Part shown: piece by piece, positions 63,856 through 64,000 of the stretch | How positions within the stretch are numbered: position 1 is the first letter of the stretch | How the letters are laid out: the number at the start of each line of letters is the position of its first letter | DNA from: Takakia lepidozioides | Lineage: Eukaryota > Streptophyta > Takakiopsida > Takakiales > Takakiaceae | Length of the DNA stretch: 64,000 bases | Direction of reading: 5' to 3' | Assembly: GCA_030704615.1 (NCBI GenBank) | Contig: CM060734.1 | Span: 48,872,042 to 48,936,041 of the forward strand | Program-made: the position numbers and the translations under genes | The notes under the pieces: generated by a model | Seen by the model: the letters and a program-made list of their open reading frames with translations, nothing else | Told to the model about the DNA's origin: nothing | The model's database searches: none

Positions 63856-64000
63856 GAGGTCTTCACTCAGACTTTTACGCGCAGTCTGTCACGGATATAG
63901 CCCAGATGAACTTACTAGGAGTAAATACCAGAAGTTACCATGATTTACCATTAGTTACCAAGTTACCAGAAATTTACCAAATTACCAAGAATAACTTGGG
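63856..64000 (+). other. TTACCA-rich end of window
   Basis: Repeated TTACCA words at 63928-63996; no gene seen. Confidence 0.5.

Overview
The window is nuclear DNA of a plant, most likely a seed-free land plant (bryophyte, lycophyte or fern grade); the species cannot be fixed from the sequence. The evidence is a long PPR protein of the PLS-DYW class in a style common in seed-free plants, plastid-targeted and intron-containing genes with plant homologues (NEET, START-domain, At4g18975-type PPR), and dense nests of Ty3/gypsy LTR retrotransposons. No rRNA, tRNA or CRISPR structure was recognised.

Layout. 1-6488: a nest of gypsy elements on the minus strand, ending in a tandem array of LTR + primer-binding site + gag-start units. 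6489-7118 and 19162-19650: two halves of one MULE-like transposase gene, split by element A (7119-19156). Element A is a young plus-strand Ty3/gypsy-like element of unusual design. Its Gag-protease polyprotein ends in a complete DNMT3-like cytosine-5 DNA methyltransferase, its integrase ends in a PHD finger, a 249-codon ORF lies in its leader, and its terminal repeats are arranged A ... B-A-B (split direct repeats) instead of two ordinary LTRs.

19.7-31.9 kb is a gene island: a doubtful small minus-strand ORF, a small plastid-targeted protein (20818), a six-exon START-domain lipid-binding protein (24292-26564, minus), a plastid NEET [2Fe-2S] protein (27942-28736) and a membrane-anchored class I methyltransferase (30027-30863). 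31.9-44.6 kb holds element B, an older deleted relative of element A on the minus strand, interrupted by a chromovirus (element C, 33593-39386), followed by a CACAGCCC minisatellite and a long LTR-like segment.

45-64 kb is mixed: a PPR-derived fragment, an A-type terminal repeat, OSB-like exons directly upstream of an intact 949-aa PPR-DYW gene (48327-51176), a cluster of TTAA-flanked piggyBac-like non-autonomous DNA transposons with an empty-site paralogue, a partial At4g18975-like PPR gene, an intact hAT-type MITE with an 8-bp target duplication, a hairpin-forming satellite and the N-terminal part of a LINE-type ORF.

The strongest candidate for an undescribed system is element A: one mobile unit carries a DNA-methylation writer (DNMT) and a probable histone reader (PHD) together with non-canonical terminal repeats. 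Part of the architecture recurs in element B, so it is a family and not a single accident. Retrotransposon-encoded DNMTs have, as I recall, been reported in charophyte algae and dinoflagellates; the combination with a PHD finger and split repeats is what I would check first.
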